A stretch of 64,000 nt of DNA from Oehlia diaphana (taxonomy: Eukaryota > Glomeromycota > Glomeromycetes > Glomerales > Glomeraceae), in the NCBI GenBank assembly GCA_003833135.1, contig QZLH01000014.1, positions 23,158-87,157 on the forward strand, read 5' to 3'. The notes below the pieces were generated by a model, which was not told where the DNA came from, did no database searches, and worked only from the letters and a program-made list of their open reading frames with translations. The position numbers and the translations under genes were made by a program. Numbering within the stretch: position 1 is the first letter of the stretch; every line of letters begins with the position of its first letter. Shown piece after piece: positions 21,557-32,225 of this stretch.

Positions 21557-23552
21557 TCAAATTTTACAATCTGAATAATGATCTGAAATTAATCGATAAT
21601 TTTCAGAATTTTTTGGTGTTAAACTGCTATTATAGGTCTCTTGAGAATCTTTAATATTCTTAAGCTCATTTTTGTCTTTTAATTTATTTTCTCTTATCTT
21701 TTCGCACTCCTTTATTTGATTATAAATTTCACTAAAAAAACCTACACAATCACTTTCATCATAATCAATAGTTTCTTCAATATTTTCAAGATAAATATCT
21801 TCCCTATCTTTATTATCACCTTCATCATCTCCATAATCATCATCTTTGTCGTCATCACCATTTTCATCATCTTTATCATCTTCAACTTTATTAATCTTAA
21901 AATTTTCCAAAGCATCTCTAAAATTTCTATAATAAGTACTATTATTATTATCGTTGTTTTCTTTATTATCCTCCAAACTATCAAACATTATATTATCCTG
22001 CCATTTTGCTAATATAAGAAACAATTCTTTAGCAGTTGGTCTATTTTCTATTTCGGGGTCCCAACACCTTGTTATTAAATCTGCAAATAATTTTGGTATG
22101 TCTTTAGAAATCCTTGGTCTAATCCCATTACATATGTCAACCATTAGTAAATGATCATAAGAAGAATCATAAAAAGGAGCTTCTTCAGATAAAAATTCAT
22201 TCATTATTATTCCGAATGAATAAATATCTGCTGCTTTTGTATATGGATGTTGATTACGTAAAACTTCTGGTGCCATATAAGGTATTATTCCACGTATTTC
22301 ATCCGATAGCTTTTCATCATTAACTGGTCGACACAATCCTAAATCACTAATATATGCATGTATATTATAATAAAAAACCGAGTCATCTTCCCTGCTCTGT
22401 ATATCTCGTTCATTACTAAAAAATAATATATTTCCTGAATGGAAATCTTTGTGAACTTTTCCAGCATTGTGAATTTCTAATAGGCCTCTTGCAATTTCTA
22501 CTAAAATATTAATTTTTTCTTTATAATCTAATTCGGATTTATTAAGATTTTTTAAATCCCCTCTATCACAATAATCTAAAACCATCATGTAATTATTTGT
22601 ACTGGGATCCTGTGTTATTCCACGGCATACAATAACATTTTGAATAAAAATCTGAAGATGAGAACCGACCTAATGTAAGTAATAAAAATGAAGAAAATTA
22701 ATAATAATCTTAAATAATAAACCTAAATAATTCTTTTTAATCTTATTTACCTCATTTAAAAATTCGGAACTTAAGTTATTATTTCCTAAACTTTTTAACA
22801 CCCATTTTTTGTTCGTTATCTTATCCCATTTTTGATTATCTATATCCCAACAATTGATAAATCCTTCAGGAAAATCAGCTGAATAAATTTCACCAAACCC
22901 ACCTTTAGTAATATACTGTAAGTAACATTATGGAATTTTTCAAAAGTTATCCATTCAATACAATTTGTATAATGTGTTGCTTCAAGTTGTGATTTCTGTA
23001 TAAATTCGTCAATAATTTTATTTCCACTAGTCCAAAATTTAAAATTTTCCTTCAATCTTTTAGCATTACAAGGTTGACACCATTTTTCTCCAGTGCCGGG
23101 TTCATTACATTCTCCACATATTCCATATACTTCTTTCCTTTTTTCTAGGTCTTCCATATAAATAACTTTATTCTCTTCATGTTTAATAATTGGATGACTA
23201 TATTCGACAAAAAGTCCTTCTTGTAAGCCTTTCTTATAAATAACTTTATTCTCTTCATGTTCGGTAATTGAATGAGTGTCTTCAACATAAGGGTTACCTT
23301 CTTCCAAACCTTCCATATGACTCATTTTTATCTCTTCTGATTTAGTGATTGGATCGATAATGGTTACATGTTCCTTTTTTTTTAAAAAAAAAAAAAAAAG
23401 TAAACGATAATTATAAAAATCAATCTTATTATTAAAATATTAATGATAAAATAATTATTTTAAATTCTTAATTATATGAAATTCATTTTTACATGATAAT
23501 ACTCAACATTTTTCCATAAATTCTTCGAGGATTCTTCCTTTGATATTTCCAT
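21557..23552 (-). CDS. TKL-like protein kinase with N-terminal repeats (apparent frame break)
   Basis: Ser/Thr kinase of the TKL-like family expanded in Rhizophagus. Exon 1 is 23552-23493 (MEISKEESSKNLWKNVEYYH), exon 2 starts at 23373, an intron lies at 22750-22670, and the last exon runs from 22669. Exon 2 begins with three imperfect repeats of about 26 residues (ITKSEE..MEGLEEG / ITEHEENKVIYKKGLQEG / IIKHEENKVIYMEDLEKR), then a Cys-rich block (CGECNEPGTGEKWCQPCNAKR), then FEKFHNVTY. The kinase domain has the Gly loop TKGGFGEIYSA, VLKSL (ATP-binding Lys), VHKDFHSGNILF (HKD catalytic loop), ISDLGLC (DLG for DFG), YMAPEVL, DIYSFGIIM and a final Arg in ENRPTA. An acidic Asp/Glu/Asn-rich tail follows. 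The frame shifts near 22915-22930, between FHNVTY and YITKGG, where TTACTTACAG looks like a 3' splice site without a fitting donor. It may be a sequence error, an unusual intron or a fresh pseudogene. Confidence 0.78.
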
Positions 23553-23734
23553 ATTAATAAATTATAAATTAGTAAAGTTCTAGAGATATTTTAATTAAGA
23601 AAATCATATATACTGAGTTGACTAAATAAATAAATATTTACAATATTTATGTTGTGATCAGGTCACAAATAATTGTGTAAATGATCAAATGTCGCAATAG
23701 GCGCTGTGAAATTAAATTTACCGTTGTAACACCA

Positions 23735-23805
23735 ACAATAAAATTCTACCCACGTGACCGATGAATTTTTGTGAATATTTTTAGGTCACGTGGGAGGTAG
23801 AAATA
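23735..23805. mobile_element. short hairpin element with CACGTGAC arms
   Basis: TTCTACCCACGTGACC at the left is mirrored by GGTCACGTGGGAGGTAGAA at the right, with about 35 bases between. The arms resemble those of the element at 37263-37445 (CCACCCCACGTGAC), so this may be a short relative. Followed by a direct repeat of CGATTTTAAATTTTTGATTAT at 23809 and 23870 (one base different at the start). Confidence 0.5.
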
Positions 23806-23882
23806 CGATCGATTTTAAATTTTTGATTATATGGCTGGGGATACTGCATCTCTAAAAATAATGTAATACGATTTTAAATTTT

Positions 23883-24431
23883 TGATTATGTTGCTTAGAA
23901 CATTTCATCGAAACACATTTAAACTAAATAGTGTTGTGGGCAAATTTATGAGTCTAGTCTTCTAATTCCCAAAACCTCTGTGAAATTTAAAACATGGCGA
24001 TATTTGATGAAACTTACCTAATTGTCCCAAATAATCTGAGATGATTTAATCAATTTAAACTATTATTAAATAAATAAATAAATTTAAAAAATCAATAATA
24101 AAAAGCATCAATTTAACTGATTTATTGTGATCAAATAAATTAGTAGTTTGATCGATCGGACCAAGTTGTATTACGAAAAAAAAAAATTGTCAAAATTTTC
24201 AGCAAATGGTTCAATGTGAGATAATAATTCAAATTATTGGTGCTGCTCTAATTAATATATTTGACAAGTTTATCGCCATTTCCAAATTAGCATCTTTAAA
24301 TAGTTCTAAATAATAATTATATAATTATAACAATTTTTATATGAATAACCAATCAGGATCAAATATTTGAACATTACATATATGACACTATTTATTTAAA
24401 AATATTCATTTACTATATCTACAAAAGTAAT
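23883..24431. other. intergenic, nothing recognised
   Basis: AT-rich spacer 3' of the next F-box gene; no gene or clear repeat seen. Confidence 0.55.
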
Positions 24432-25892
24432 TCATCTAAAATTAAATAGATCTCTAAATAATTTATATCGAAAATCTTTAATCACACCATCATCTTTTTT
24501 ATATTTATTAATTAGTTTTACGTAATCTTCTCTTTCATAAATGGGATTAGATGTAAATATGGTAAGTGCAGGTCTACCTCTCCAATTTTCAAAAAATTCT
24601 TCCAAAGTTTTCAAAGTTAATACAAATTGTTCAAAAAATCTAATTTCTCTTAAATTAGTTGATGATGATCTAATTATTATTTTCAATAATTCTTCTCCAT
24701 ATTCATAATTTTTTTTAAATTCTTTAAAATATGGTATAATTAATAAAGACTTTAATTTTCGACAAACTTTTAATAATTTTTCAAATTCTATGAAATGTCG
24801 CTCTGAAGGCGAAAACGCAAGCGATAATCGTTCAACTAAAGGACAATGTTCATGAATTTTACGTATTAAAATTAGAGAATCTTCATTAAAATTATCTTCC
24901 TCGAATAAATAATCATATTCTAATAAAATTTCCCTAAGATTTCCTCCACTATTTTCAATCATAATAGAAACTACATCTAATGAAATATAAAATAATTCAA
25001 GGACCTCAAGATCACGATATACTGATGTTTTAAGTTGTTCTTGAATAATAAAATTGAAATCTTCAATTATTAACGTTTTTAATTTATGAAATTTTGGAAG
25101 CAACTTCATTAATAATATGTGTTCAAAATCCTCAACGTATGAAAGGATAATCTTTAAATGATTGATATTATCAACATTTTTTTCTAATGCAAGAAGAACT
25201 TTTTCATAAGGATCTTCTTCAGTAAAATAATCTTCATCAAAATCATCCTCCCATTCAAAATATTTTAAATTTCTCTGAACTTCAATTAATTTAGCAATTC
25301 CATAATTAGCTATTACAACATTATTAATAATGGTTAACCTCTGAATATTTTGACAAATAAATGCTAATCCATAAAAGTATGAAGATTCAATATATGTGTC
25401 ACATTTTAATTCACAAAGTGTTTCGAGATAAGCTTTAGCTTCCGGGAAGTTAAATATTTGATGTTTAAGTGATATCATATTCAAATATTTCAACTCTGAA
25501 CGTTTTCTAATCATAATATTATAAAATTCTTGTTGTAAAAGAAACTGCTTAAAAGTTGATGCTGTTCCGATAGAAATTATATTATTAATAACTTTTACAT
25601 TTATACTTTTACAGAAAGACAAATAATCAAATGTGATTGATTGGTTTGAAATTTGAGTTCCTTCTCTTGTTAAGAATTCTTTAATATCATTGGACAAATA
25701 AGAAGTGATAATCGAATATAAAAAATTTTTATTGGCATAATTAATATTATAGCGCCATGGATCTTTCCATAAAATTGGAACAGCAGTTTCACACCAAAGT
25801 CTATTAATCATTAGACATGAAAAGAGTGATTTTGAATCTTCTTGTAATTCTTCAAAAATCAAATAAAGAATATCTCTATTGAATTCAGGCAT
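24432..25892 (-). CDS. F-box protein, LRR-like C-terminus
   Basis: A 486-residue intronless member of the expanded F-box family. The ATG at 25892 is preferred because it gives MPEFNRDILYLIFEELQEDS, matching the paralogues; the longer open frame begins with TTG. F-box at residues about 2-45 (ILYLIFEELQ, SLFSCLMINRLWCETAVPILW) for Skp1 binding. It is followed by the family-specific block ETLCELKCDTYIESSYFYGL and Leu-rich repeats to the closing FFENWRGRPALTI and INKYKKDDGVIKDFR. The likely role is substrate recognition in an SCF ubiquitin ligase; substrates are unknown. A promoter element shared with four paralogues lies at 26011-26034. Same strand as, and close in sequence to, the next gene at 26935. 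Confidence 0.88.
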   Translation of the reverse strand: MPEFNRDILYLIFEELQEDSKSLFSCLMINRLWCETAVPILWKDPWRYNINYANKNFLYSIITSYLSNDIKEFLTREGTQISNQSITFDYLSFCKSINVKVINNIISIGTASTFKQFLLQQEFYNIMIRKRSELKYLNMISLKHQIFNFPEAKAYLETLCELKCDTYIESSYFYGLAFICQNIQRLTIINNVVIANYGIAKLIEVQRNLKYFEWEDDFDEDYFTEEDPYEKVLLALEKNVDNINHLKIILSYVEDFEHILLMKLLPKFHKLKTLIIEDFNFIIQEQLKTSVYRDLEVLELFYISLDVVSIMIENSGGNLREILLEYDYLFEEDNFNEDSLILIRKIHEHCPLVERLSLAFSPSERHFIEFEKLLKVCRKLKSLLIIPYFKEFKKNYEYGEELLKIIIRSSSTNLREIRFFEQFVLTLKTLEEFFENWRGRPALTIFTSNPIYEREDYVKLINKYKKDDGVIKDFRYKLFRDLFNFR

Positions 25893-26010
25893 TCTTTTAC
25901 CAATAAATGAGAACAAGTTTGAATATTTTTAGAAGAAAAATTTGTCAACAGGAAAGGAATAAAACTATGAATGTAAACTAAATTTGTATAACCACGCATT
26001 CCATGTGATT

Positions 26011-26034
26011 GTAACGCCAATAGTGTTTCACAAC
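26011..26034 (-). promoter_or_regulatory. shared F-box promoter element (variant)
   Basis: GTAACGCCAATAGTGTTTCA, then CAACA, about 120-140 bases before the ATG at 25892. It aligns with the stronger copies near 28521, 37114, 40721 and 51434 (core (A)ATGTTTCAC). Recorded on the minus strand because the gene reads that way; the motif as written is on the plus strand. Confidence 0.45.
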
Positions 26035-26934
26035 AAAAAAAATCTTAGTAGATCACGTGACACACGGCGAGATATAAAGGTTGAGAATAACTATTATTAA
26101 GGGGAAGAAATTTTCTAACATTTTTATGAGAAGCATGCATTTAGTAATCGTATATGCATTATGGCCAAATTCATATGAATTGTCACGTAATCTTAGTAAA
26201 AATAAAGGTACGTGATCAATATGCTACAAAAAAATCGATCAGGTACAGTGTTATATTAGCGTTATATTACATAACCTAAAAAGGAGAGCAGGGGGATGGA
26301 AATTACAGAATTACAGGGACAACACAAATTGTCCATGGCCATACCTACGCTTCGCTCCGGACAAGTAAGTAAATTAATATAGCAATTCAGAATTTATATT
26401 AACAATTGCATACGTAGTTAAATAAGTATTAAAGAGTCTTAACTAATAACCTTAAATTAAATTTATTCATATGTTGATATATATAGTTATTATAAAATGT
26501 CGCTAACATGATAATTCATATATAATTAAATTTTAAGTGCATCCTTAATATAATTCACTTAAAAGAGTTTAATTAAGTAATAACGAATTAACTAAGATTG
26601 TGCCTGCATAATTATTGGATCCAATAAATGAAGACTTCTTTAATATAATAGTTATTTCACGGGGAGTCATGATATTATGCGACACGTGAATAACTCTTTT
26701 ATCTCATGCCAGTGATGATATCATCAGAAAAATTACAGGCATGAATATATTACAGGCATGAATATCAAAAAAATTCACTTGCAACCAATTAGTAAACATG
26801 AGAAAAATACTTAAATATACAAGAAATATTAGATATTATTTTTGGCTTTAAATTCTAAAAATTTCATCAATTCTTTTTAATTTCGTGCTATAAAGAAAAA
26901 AAAAAGTTCCATAACGTTCTCTATGGCCTTATAT
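26035..26934. other. intergenic, nothing recognised
   Basis: About 0.9 kb between two same-strand F-box genes. TTACAGGCATGAATAT is directly repeated near 26734 and 26750. A slightly GC-richer piece lies at 26280-26360 (GGAGAGCAGGGGGATGG). No gene is supported. Confidence 0.5.
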
Positions 26935-28356
26935 TTAAAAATATATATCTAGCATAGGAACGCATTTAAAATCTTCAATTACTCCAATGCTTTTATATTT
27001 GTCGATCAACTCCATATAATCTTCTCTTACATAAGTGTGATCAGCTGTTTGTATGGAAAGTGTGGGCCGGCCTTTCCACTTTTCAAAGAATTCCTCCAAG
27101 TTTTTCAAAGAAAATTGAAAATCATTGAAAAATCTAATTTCTCTTAGACTAGTTGGTGCCGACCTAATTAATATTTTTAGTAATTCATTTCCAGTTTCTT
27201 CTCTATCAGAATTATGTATAAATAATAATAATAATGATTTTAGATTTTGGCAAGCTTTTAATAATTTATCAAATTCAATAAAATATTCTGATGAAAATGT
27301 AAGTGATAAATATTCGATTAAAGGACAATTTTCATAAATTTTACGAATATAAACGAGAGAATCTTCATTAAAATTAACTTCATAATCGTAATTATTATAA
27401 TATCTTAATGAAATTTCCCTAAGATTTCCTCTACTATTTTCAATTATACTAGAAGCTGCACTTAATGAAATATAATCTACATTAAAGACCTCAAGTTCAT
27501 GATAAATTAATTTGTATTCATTAATAAAAATAAAAACATTAGTAATTATTAATGTTTTTAATTTATAAAGTTTTGGAAGTGTCTCTTGAAGAAATTGGTA
27601 TTCACAACCTTCAATAAATTGAAAGAGCAGTATTAAATGATTAAGGGAACTTGCATTTTTTGTTAATGCAAGAAAAATTTCATCATATGGATCCCCAATA
27701 TATTCTTCGTAACCAAAATTATCTTCCCATTCAAAATATTTTAAATTTTTTTGAACTTCTATTAATTTAACAATTCCATGATTAACTGATACTCCTTCAT
27801 TAGTAATAATAATTCTATGTATATTTTGACAGATACTAGCTAATCCATAAAAGTATGAAGAATCAATAGATGTGTCACATTTTAATTCACAGAGTGATTC
27901 AAGACGAGACTTAGCTTCTGGAAAATAAAATACTTGATGTTCAATTGATCTAATATTCAAATATTTTAATTCAGGACATTTTCTAATTATGAGACCGTAG
28001 ATTTCTCTTTGTAAAATAAATTGATTATATGAGCTCGAGGATCCTACAGAAATTATAATATTCAAAATATCTACATCAATACTTTTACAAAAAGATAGAT
28101 AATCAAATGAAATTGATTGTGGAGGTTGTCTTGTTAACAATTCTTTAATATCGTTAGGTAAATAAGACATAACAATATAATATAAAGAAACTTTATCAAC
28201 ATAATTAATAGTGTAGTTCCAAGGATTCCTCCATAGAATTGGAATTACATTTTCACACCAAAGTCTATTAACCGTTAGGCACGAAAAGAGAGATTTTGAA
28301 TCTTCATGCAATTCTTCAAAAATTAAAAAAAGAATATCTTTATTAAGTTCAGGCAT
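26935..28356 (-). CDS. F-box protein, LRR-like C-terminus
   Basis: A 473-residue intronless paralogue starting MPELNKDILFLIFEELHEDS. F-box at about residues 2-45 (LFSCLTVNRLWCENVIPILW). The diagnostic block LESLCELKCDTSIDSSYFYG lies near residues 165-185. Leu/Ile-rich repeats follow, including CPLIEYLSLTFSSEYFIEF and CQNLKSLLLLFIHN, ending FFEKWKGRPTLSI..YKSIGVIEDF and a short extra tail. Expected SCF adaptor with unknown substrate. The promoter element GATCAAATAATGTTTCAC lies 165-194 bases upstream. Very similar to the genes at 35488 and 51628, pointing to recent duplication. Confidence 0.9.
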   Translation of the reverse strand: MPELNKDILFLIFEELHEDSKSLFSCLTVNRLWCENVIPILWRNPWNYTINYVDKVSLYYIVMSYLPNDIKELLTRQPPQSISFDYLSFCKSIDVDILNIIISVGSSSSYNQFILQREIYGLIIRKCPELKYLNIRSIEHQVFYFPEAKSRLESLCELKCDTSIDSSYFYGLASICQNIHRIIITNEGVSVNHGIVKLIEVQKNLKYFEWEDNFGYEEYIGDPYDEIFLALTKNASSLNHLILLFQFIEGCEYQFLQETLPKLYKLKTLIITNVFIFINEYKLIYHELEVFNVDYISLSAASSIIENSRGNLREISLRYYNNYDYEVNFNEDSLVYIRKIYENCPLIEYLSLTFSSEYFIEFDKLLKACQNLKSLLLLFIHNSDREETGNELLKILIRSAPTSLREIRFFNDFQFSLKNLEEFFEKWKGRPTLSIQTADHTYVREDYMELIDKYKSIGVIEDFKCVPMLDIYF

Positions 28357-28520
28357 TTCTTTTATCCAACAAACAAAACAAAAAAATTGTAAAATGAAAT
28401 ATTTAGAAGTGACAGTTTTTAAAGGTTACAGAAAAAGAATTTAAAAGGGCATAAATTATGAATGAAGACTAATTTATATAATAAAACAGGAGCGCCCAAC
28501 TAGATTCGTCTGTGCAACTA

Positions 28521-28550
28521 TAACGTTGATCAAATAATGTTTCACAGCAA
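28521..28550 (-). promoter_or_regulatory. shared F-box promoter element
   Basis: TAACGTTGATCAAATAATGT, then TTCACAGCAA (plus-strand reading), 165-194 bases before the ATG at 28356. It is preceded by TGTGCAACTA, which also recurs as variants upstream of paralogues. Conservation in otherwise diverged intergenic DNA suggests a regulatory or start-site element. Confidence 0.55.
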
Positions 28551-28711
28551 TAAAGATAATTTAATTAACAAAATAAATACATATACTTTTTATATATCCA
28601 TTATATTTTTTTTAAAAAAAAGAATTTCGATCGGAAATGGTCGCGTGAGCGAAAGTATCAAATTTCCTAAATTACTCAGCATCCAGAACTATCCAATATA
28701 TATATTATAAG

Positions 28712-29028
28712 TAGTAAAAATGAGGTTTTTGGCACATTTCGTCCAAATGAACCTAGGAGGGTATTGCAAAAATTACATATAGCAAATTATAATGACATTT
28801 ACTTGTAAGCCTAAGAAATCCAATTTGCCTTCTTACCTTTTCATTCTCTTTGAAATCGTTTGTTTCCTAGAAGTAAAAAAAAAAATTTCTACTTTGGCAC
28901 ATTCCTATTTGAAACCCATTTGGCTTCCAATCTGGATAACAAAAATTTCGCATATAGTTCTCAAATTCTGGATTGCAAGTTGCCTTCCAATAGCATGCTC
29001 AACTATAAACAAGTGGTATAAGAAATAA
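28712..29028. repeat. inverted repeat arm, left
   Basis: About 315 bases starting AGTAAAAATGAGGTTTTTGG. They match the reverse complement of 33961-34275 at high identity over most of the length (for example TAAGCCTAAGAAAT, TTTCATTCTCTTTGAAATCG, TTTCTACTTTGGCACATTCC). The left arm holds about 70 bases that the right arm lacks. The two arms flank 5 kb of degraded genes. Confidence 0.75.
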
Positions 29029-29382
29029 GGCACGCTCCCAATAGTATATCATAATGGCAGCACTAGCTGGAAAAACAAGCGTGAGGAGGAGCGGATACGC
29101 AGTTCGACAGGAGAATATTATTAGCAGAAGCATAAGCCATTTAGGGCGATGCAGATGCTAATATATACTTTTGCGACCATATTCTAGTGTATGCTAATAA
29201 ATGAGGCATGAAAATAAGGTTTACGATAGGCGGAGCGTAGCGGACCTCTGTGCAAAGTGAAGCGAAGCACATGTAAACAAAACATTTAAGTATATAATGT
29301 TTGCAACCTCCTTTGATCAAAGATCTTAAGGAGAAAAAGCTTTTCCAATTATTTCTATACATCAACTTGAAAAAATATTTCA

Positions 29383-29639
29383 CTAAACAGTTGGCCTATC
29401 TTCCTTTACCTTTGGTACTGCGTGAGGGCCTGAATTTTTGATGCTGATAAATTCTCTAAAACGATACTTACCTGCATGCTTTTTACAAGCGCCATATACA
29501 GAGGAGTTAATTTACCGCATTCAATACAGGGAACTCGATTAGGTGAATTCCGGTGAACTTTACACCCTTCTGGGCGATAACATTCTTCATTGCAAACTGC
29601 ACCACTTCGTAGGATATAGGGACAATGATAAAATCCCAT
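29383..29639 (-). pseudogene. Cys-rich small protein fragment, frameshifted
   Basis: From the ATG at 29639 it reads MGFYHCPYILRSGAVCNEEC, then YRPEGCKVHRNSPNRVPCIECGK, with CxxxxxxxxxC and CxxC pairs that could bind zinc. The frame then breaks near 29500: the continuation GACKKHAGKYRFREF is in another frame and ends in a stop at 29383. I take it as a decayed member of a Cys-rich family that I recall from R. irregularis but cannot name. The text after the break also contains GGTAAGTATCG, which could be read as a splice donor. Confidence 0.45.
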
Positions 29640-30427
29640 AGTATCTTTTTTGAATATATATCTAACTCTAATTAACTGAATAAATAATTTTATTTTAAAC
29701 TTTTTTTCTAATACTATATAACCGTTAAGAAAAATATGAGTGGAATTCTTGGTAGTACTATCACCGCGCATTAGGAAGTTTATTTGAAAAACTTCTTCCA
29801 AGCTGGAGAGACCTGACGGATAATTACGAACACCTATTTATTTTTTCATACCTCTACTGCTATACGCCTGTACCTTTACCTGGGAACTTAAAGAGATGCT
29901 TCCAGGTATCCAGACTTGATTTTCCAGAATATAATTGTAATACCTCAGCTCAGTAATGCGCGGTCTCAACAATCCAAGCTTGGATGCCAATACTTTGTAC
30001 AAGATGGGAATTATTCAATGTTACGTGACAAATGTAAAGACTTGATTTATAATACAGATAAAGAAATAAATACAATTATGGACTTTTTTTCTATGTGTTA
30101 TCCTGAATTTTTCATTGTAATAAAATATTTTTTATAGAAAAAATCAATGCATGAATTTTATTTATTTAATCTTTGAATAGCAATTAATTATCCACTAAAT
30201 ACATCTTTAATTTGGATTCCACGTCTAAATGTAATTCTAACATCTACATAATGTGTCTGATTCATATTTAGATAAATGACTTTAGATCTGATCTGATCTT
30301 ATACTTGGGGCAACATACGTGAAGCTAACTGAGTTGCTGTTGCACAAAAAATATCAATCAATGCATACAGGTGCCTTTCTACATTTGCTCAGATTATTCA
30401 CTCTAGAAAGTGCTCTTCTGCTCAAAT

Positions 30428-30901
30428 TTATTTGTCGACGAGCCGATCGGTGAGACATAATTCGAACTCTTGGTAGTTAGAATCTTCGTTGTCCTCTCCA
30501 AATAGATCCTCTTCCTGTAGATCTTCCTCTTTTTTTTGGTATGCTCTTCTTAAAAAGTCAGCAAGATGTTCTAAAGGAGTGATATTTTCCTCTGCAAAAA
30601 AATAAATTGTTAAAAAGTATTATCGTAGTAAAACAATAATAAATAAATACTTACTTTTTGCTTGATTAATATGTGTCTTGAACCAGATTTCTTTTCGAAA
30701 ATCTATTATGCAATATATAGTAACCTTTAATACAATAACTAGTTATATTCAAAAATAATAAACAACAAACCTCTTCCGTTTTTATTGAGAACTGCCCACT
30801 GTTCTTCTAAACCTTCAAAACAAGAAGGAATTTCGGGTATTATGTCTTTCAAAATATTGTTCAAGGGAGTGTCTTCAGAAGTATTGTTCGAGGATGAGGT
30901 A
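30428..30901 (-). CDS. unknown acidic protein, three 3' exons
   Basis: Three exons with fitting GT..AG sites keep one frame: 30901-30771 (TSSSNNTSEDTPLNNILKDI, then PSCFEGLEEQWAVLNKNGR), 30702-30655 (DFRKEIWFKTHINQAK) and 30591-30428 (ENITPLEHLADFLRRAYQKK, then EEDLQEEDLFGEDNEDSNYQ), ending LVDK. The preserved splice phases argue for a real gene. The 5' exon is not identified; upstream (30960-31170) is a poly-T/A tract. The C-terminus is acidic and probably helical. No domain recognised. It lies inside the inverted-repeat-bounded 28.7-34.3 kb segment. Confidence 0.45.
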
Positions 30902-31099
30902 CTACAAAAGAAGCCGTGAATAAAAAGTTGGTATATCAGATGGTATAATAATATGCTTTGGCTTTATTTATCTAATAATACCTGAGGAGTTGTATAAGTA
31001 AATGAAAAATAACTAATATAAAAATGATCAGAAGCCACAGAAAGGATGATAGATTGATAAAAGGAAGTGAAAGAAGGAAACAGCAAATATAAATGATAT

Positions 31100-31130
<31 letters not shown>

Positions 31131-31319
31131 GATAAGAATGAGATGAGTAAGAAGAATAATCAGTCAATCAGTGATGAAGTGCATTTATATATGACGCGCT
31201 AGATATGGTAGACATGTGATAAGTTACGTTGGTGTGGTGAACATCGCAGATGATTATCACGTTCCAGGTTGGTTGGTGTCTGCGAAAAAAAAAACATGGT
31301 TATTGATTATAAGTAGAGA

Positions 31320-31940
31320 TCGAAACTTTTGGATGTTTGATCAATAATTCCTTAATTTTTTCGTATCCTTTCTGAAATACAATTTCCGGTTTTTGATCAT
31401 ACCATATACTTCGAGAAGAAAGATTCCTTTTTGCTTATCATGATTAACGATGTCCTCGAGTTTTTGACGTCTTTATACCAGCTGGTGCTATGAAACGATG
31501 CTGAACTCCTTACATCTCCAATGCAATTCGATGTTTTTGGAAGAAAGCATTAAGCTCTAATCCATTCAAGAAAGGAGGGCGATACTCAATATCGGCTCCT
31601 CATGAAGAATTTCCTTAGCTACAGTATCTGGATGCATGTAGTCTGTAATTTGCGATTTTTCTTAGATTCCAATTCCTTTTCATATTCAATAATTTATTTT
31701 TTTTTTGCATTCTGAGCCTTGATCTCAATAATTATAGCCTCAATACTCTCAAGATGGTCTGGCTGTTTCAAACTAAGATGCTTTAATTTACTATATGGTC
31801 CTCAAAATCAGCATAATCTTTTCTGATAGAATTTATAAACTCAGCTTTTCTCGGATTTAAGCTTGGCATTTTCAGCGGCTTTCCTTAACCGAAGCTTAAC
31901 TGTTTTTTCTTGTTTTAATAAATCAAGCTCGGATGACATT
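31320..31940 (-). pseudogene. coiled-coil/endonuclease-like pseudogene
   Basis: Starts MSSELDLLKQEKTVKLRLRK, a coiled-coil-like N-terminus, and then breaks repeatedly. Pieces in different frames include MHPDTVAKEILHEEP, then YRPPFLNGLELNAFFQ and a segment with ALEM-stop-GVQHR. These resemble the E...(A/I)E(x)QGxQH core of small restriction-endonuclease-like (Vsr-like) domains found in many Rhizophagus proteins. The end WYDQKPEIV is also open. Several stops and shifts make it non-functional. The fold assignment is from motif memory. Confidence 0.4.
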
Positions 31941-32225
31941 CTTTGAGAATGTTTTATACATGACGGGAATTATTCAAAAGTTCGTTAGTATAGTGTATAT
32001 AAGACACGACATGTTACTGAAAGTAACAAATAATTAGGTTATACCGGCTGATCGTGACCAATGTTGACGATTTTTGTCCAAGAAAAATTTTTATTAATAC
32101 ATGCGGAAAACAAGTACAAAGCTCTGGACCTTGCCCGTGATACATGACGAAGTTTCTACATTTCTATCCTAAGCCCTATCTGTCCCTAAATTCTAATTCG
32201 ACTTTCCTGCGATGTTGCTTAATGA

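Noticed and set aside
21716..22154. Several ORFs overlapping the kinase tail on both strands
   Set aside because: Shadows of the low-complexity Asp/Glu/Asn-rich kinase tail.
25893..25916. N-terminal extension MFSFIGKR of the F-box gene
   Set aside because: The first codon is TTG; the ATG at 25892 matches paralogue starts. The same reasoning removes short extensions of the genes at 35488 and 39084.
29916..30137. 73-codon plus-strand open frame in the inverted-repeat segment
   Set aside because: No ATG at its start (ATT-type context), no recognisable family and no splice evidence.
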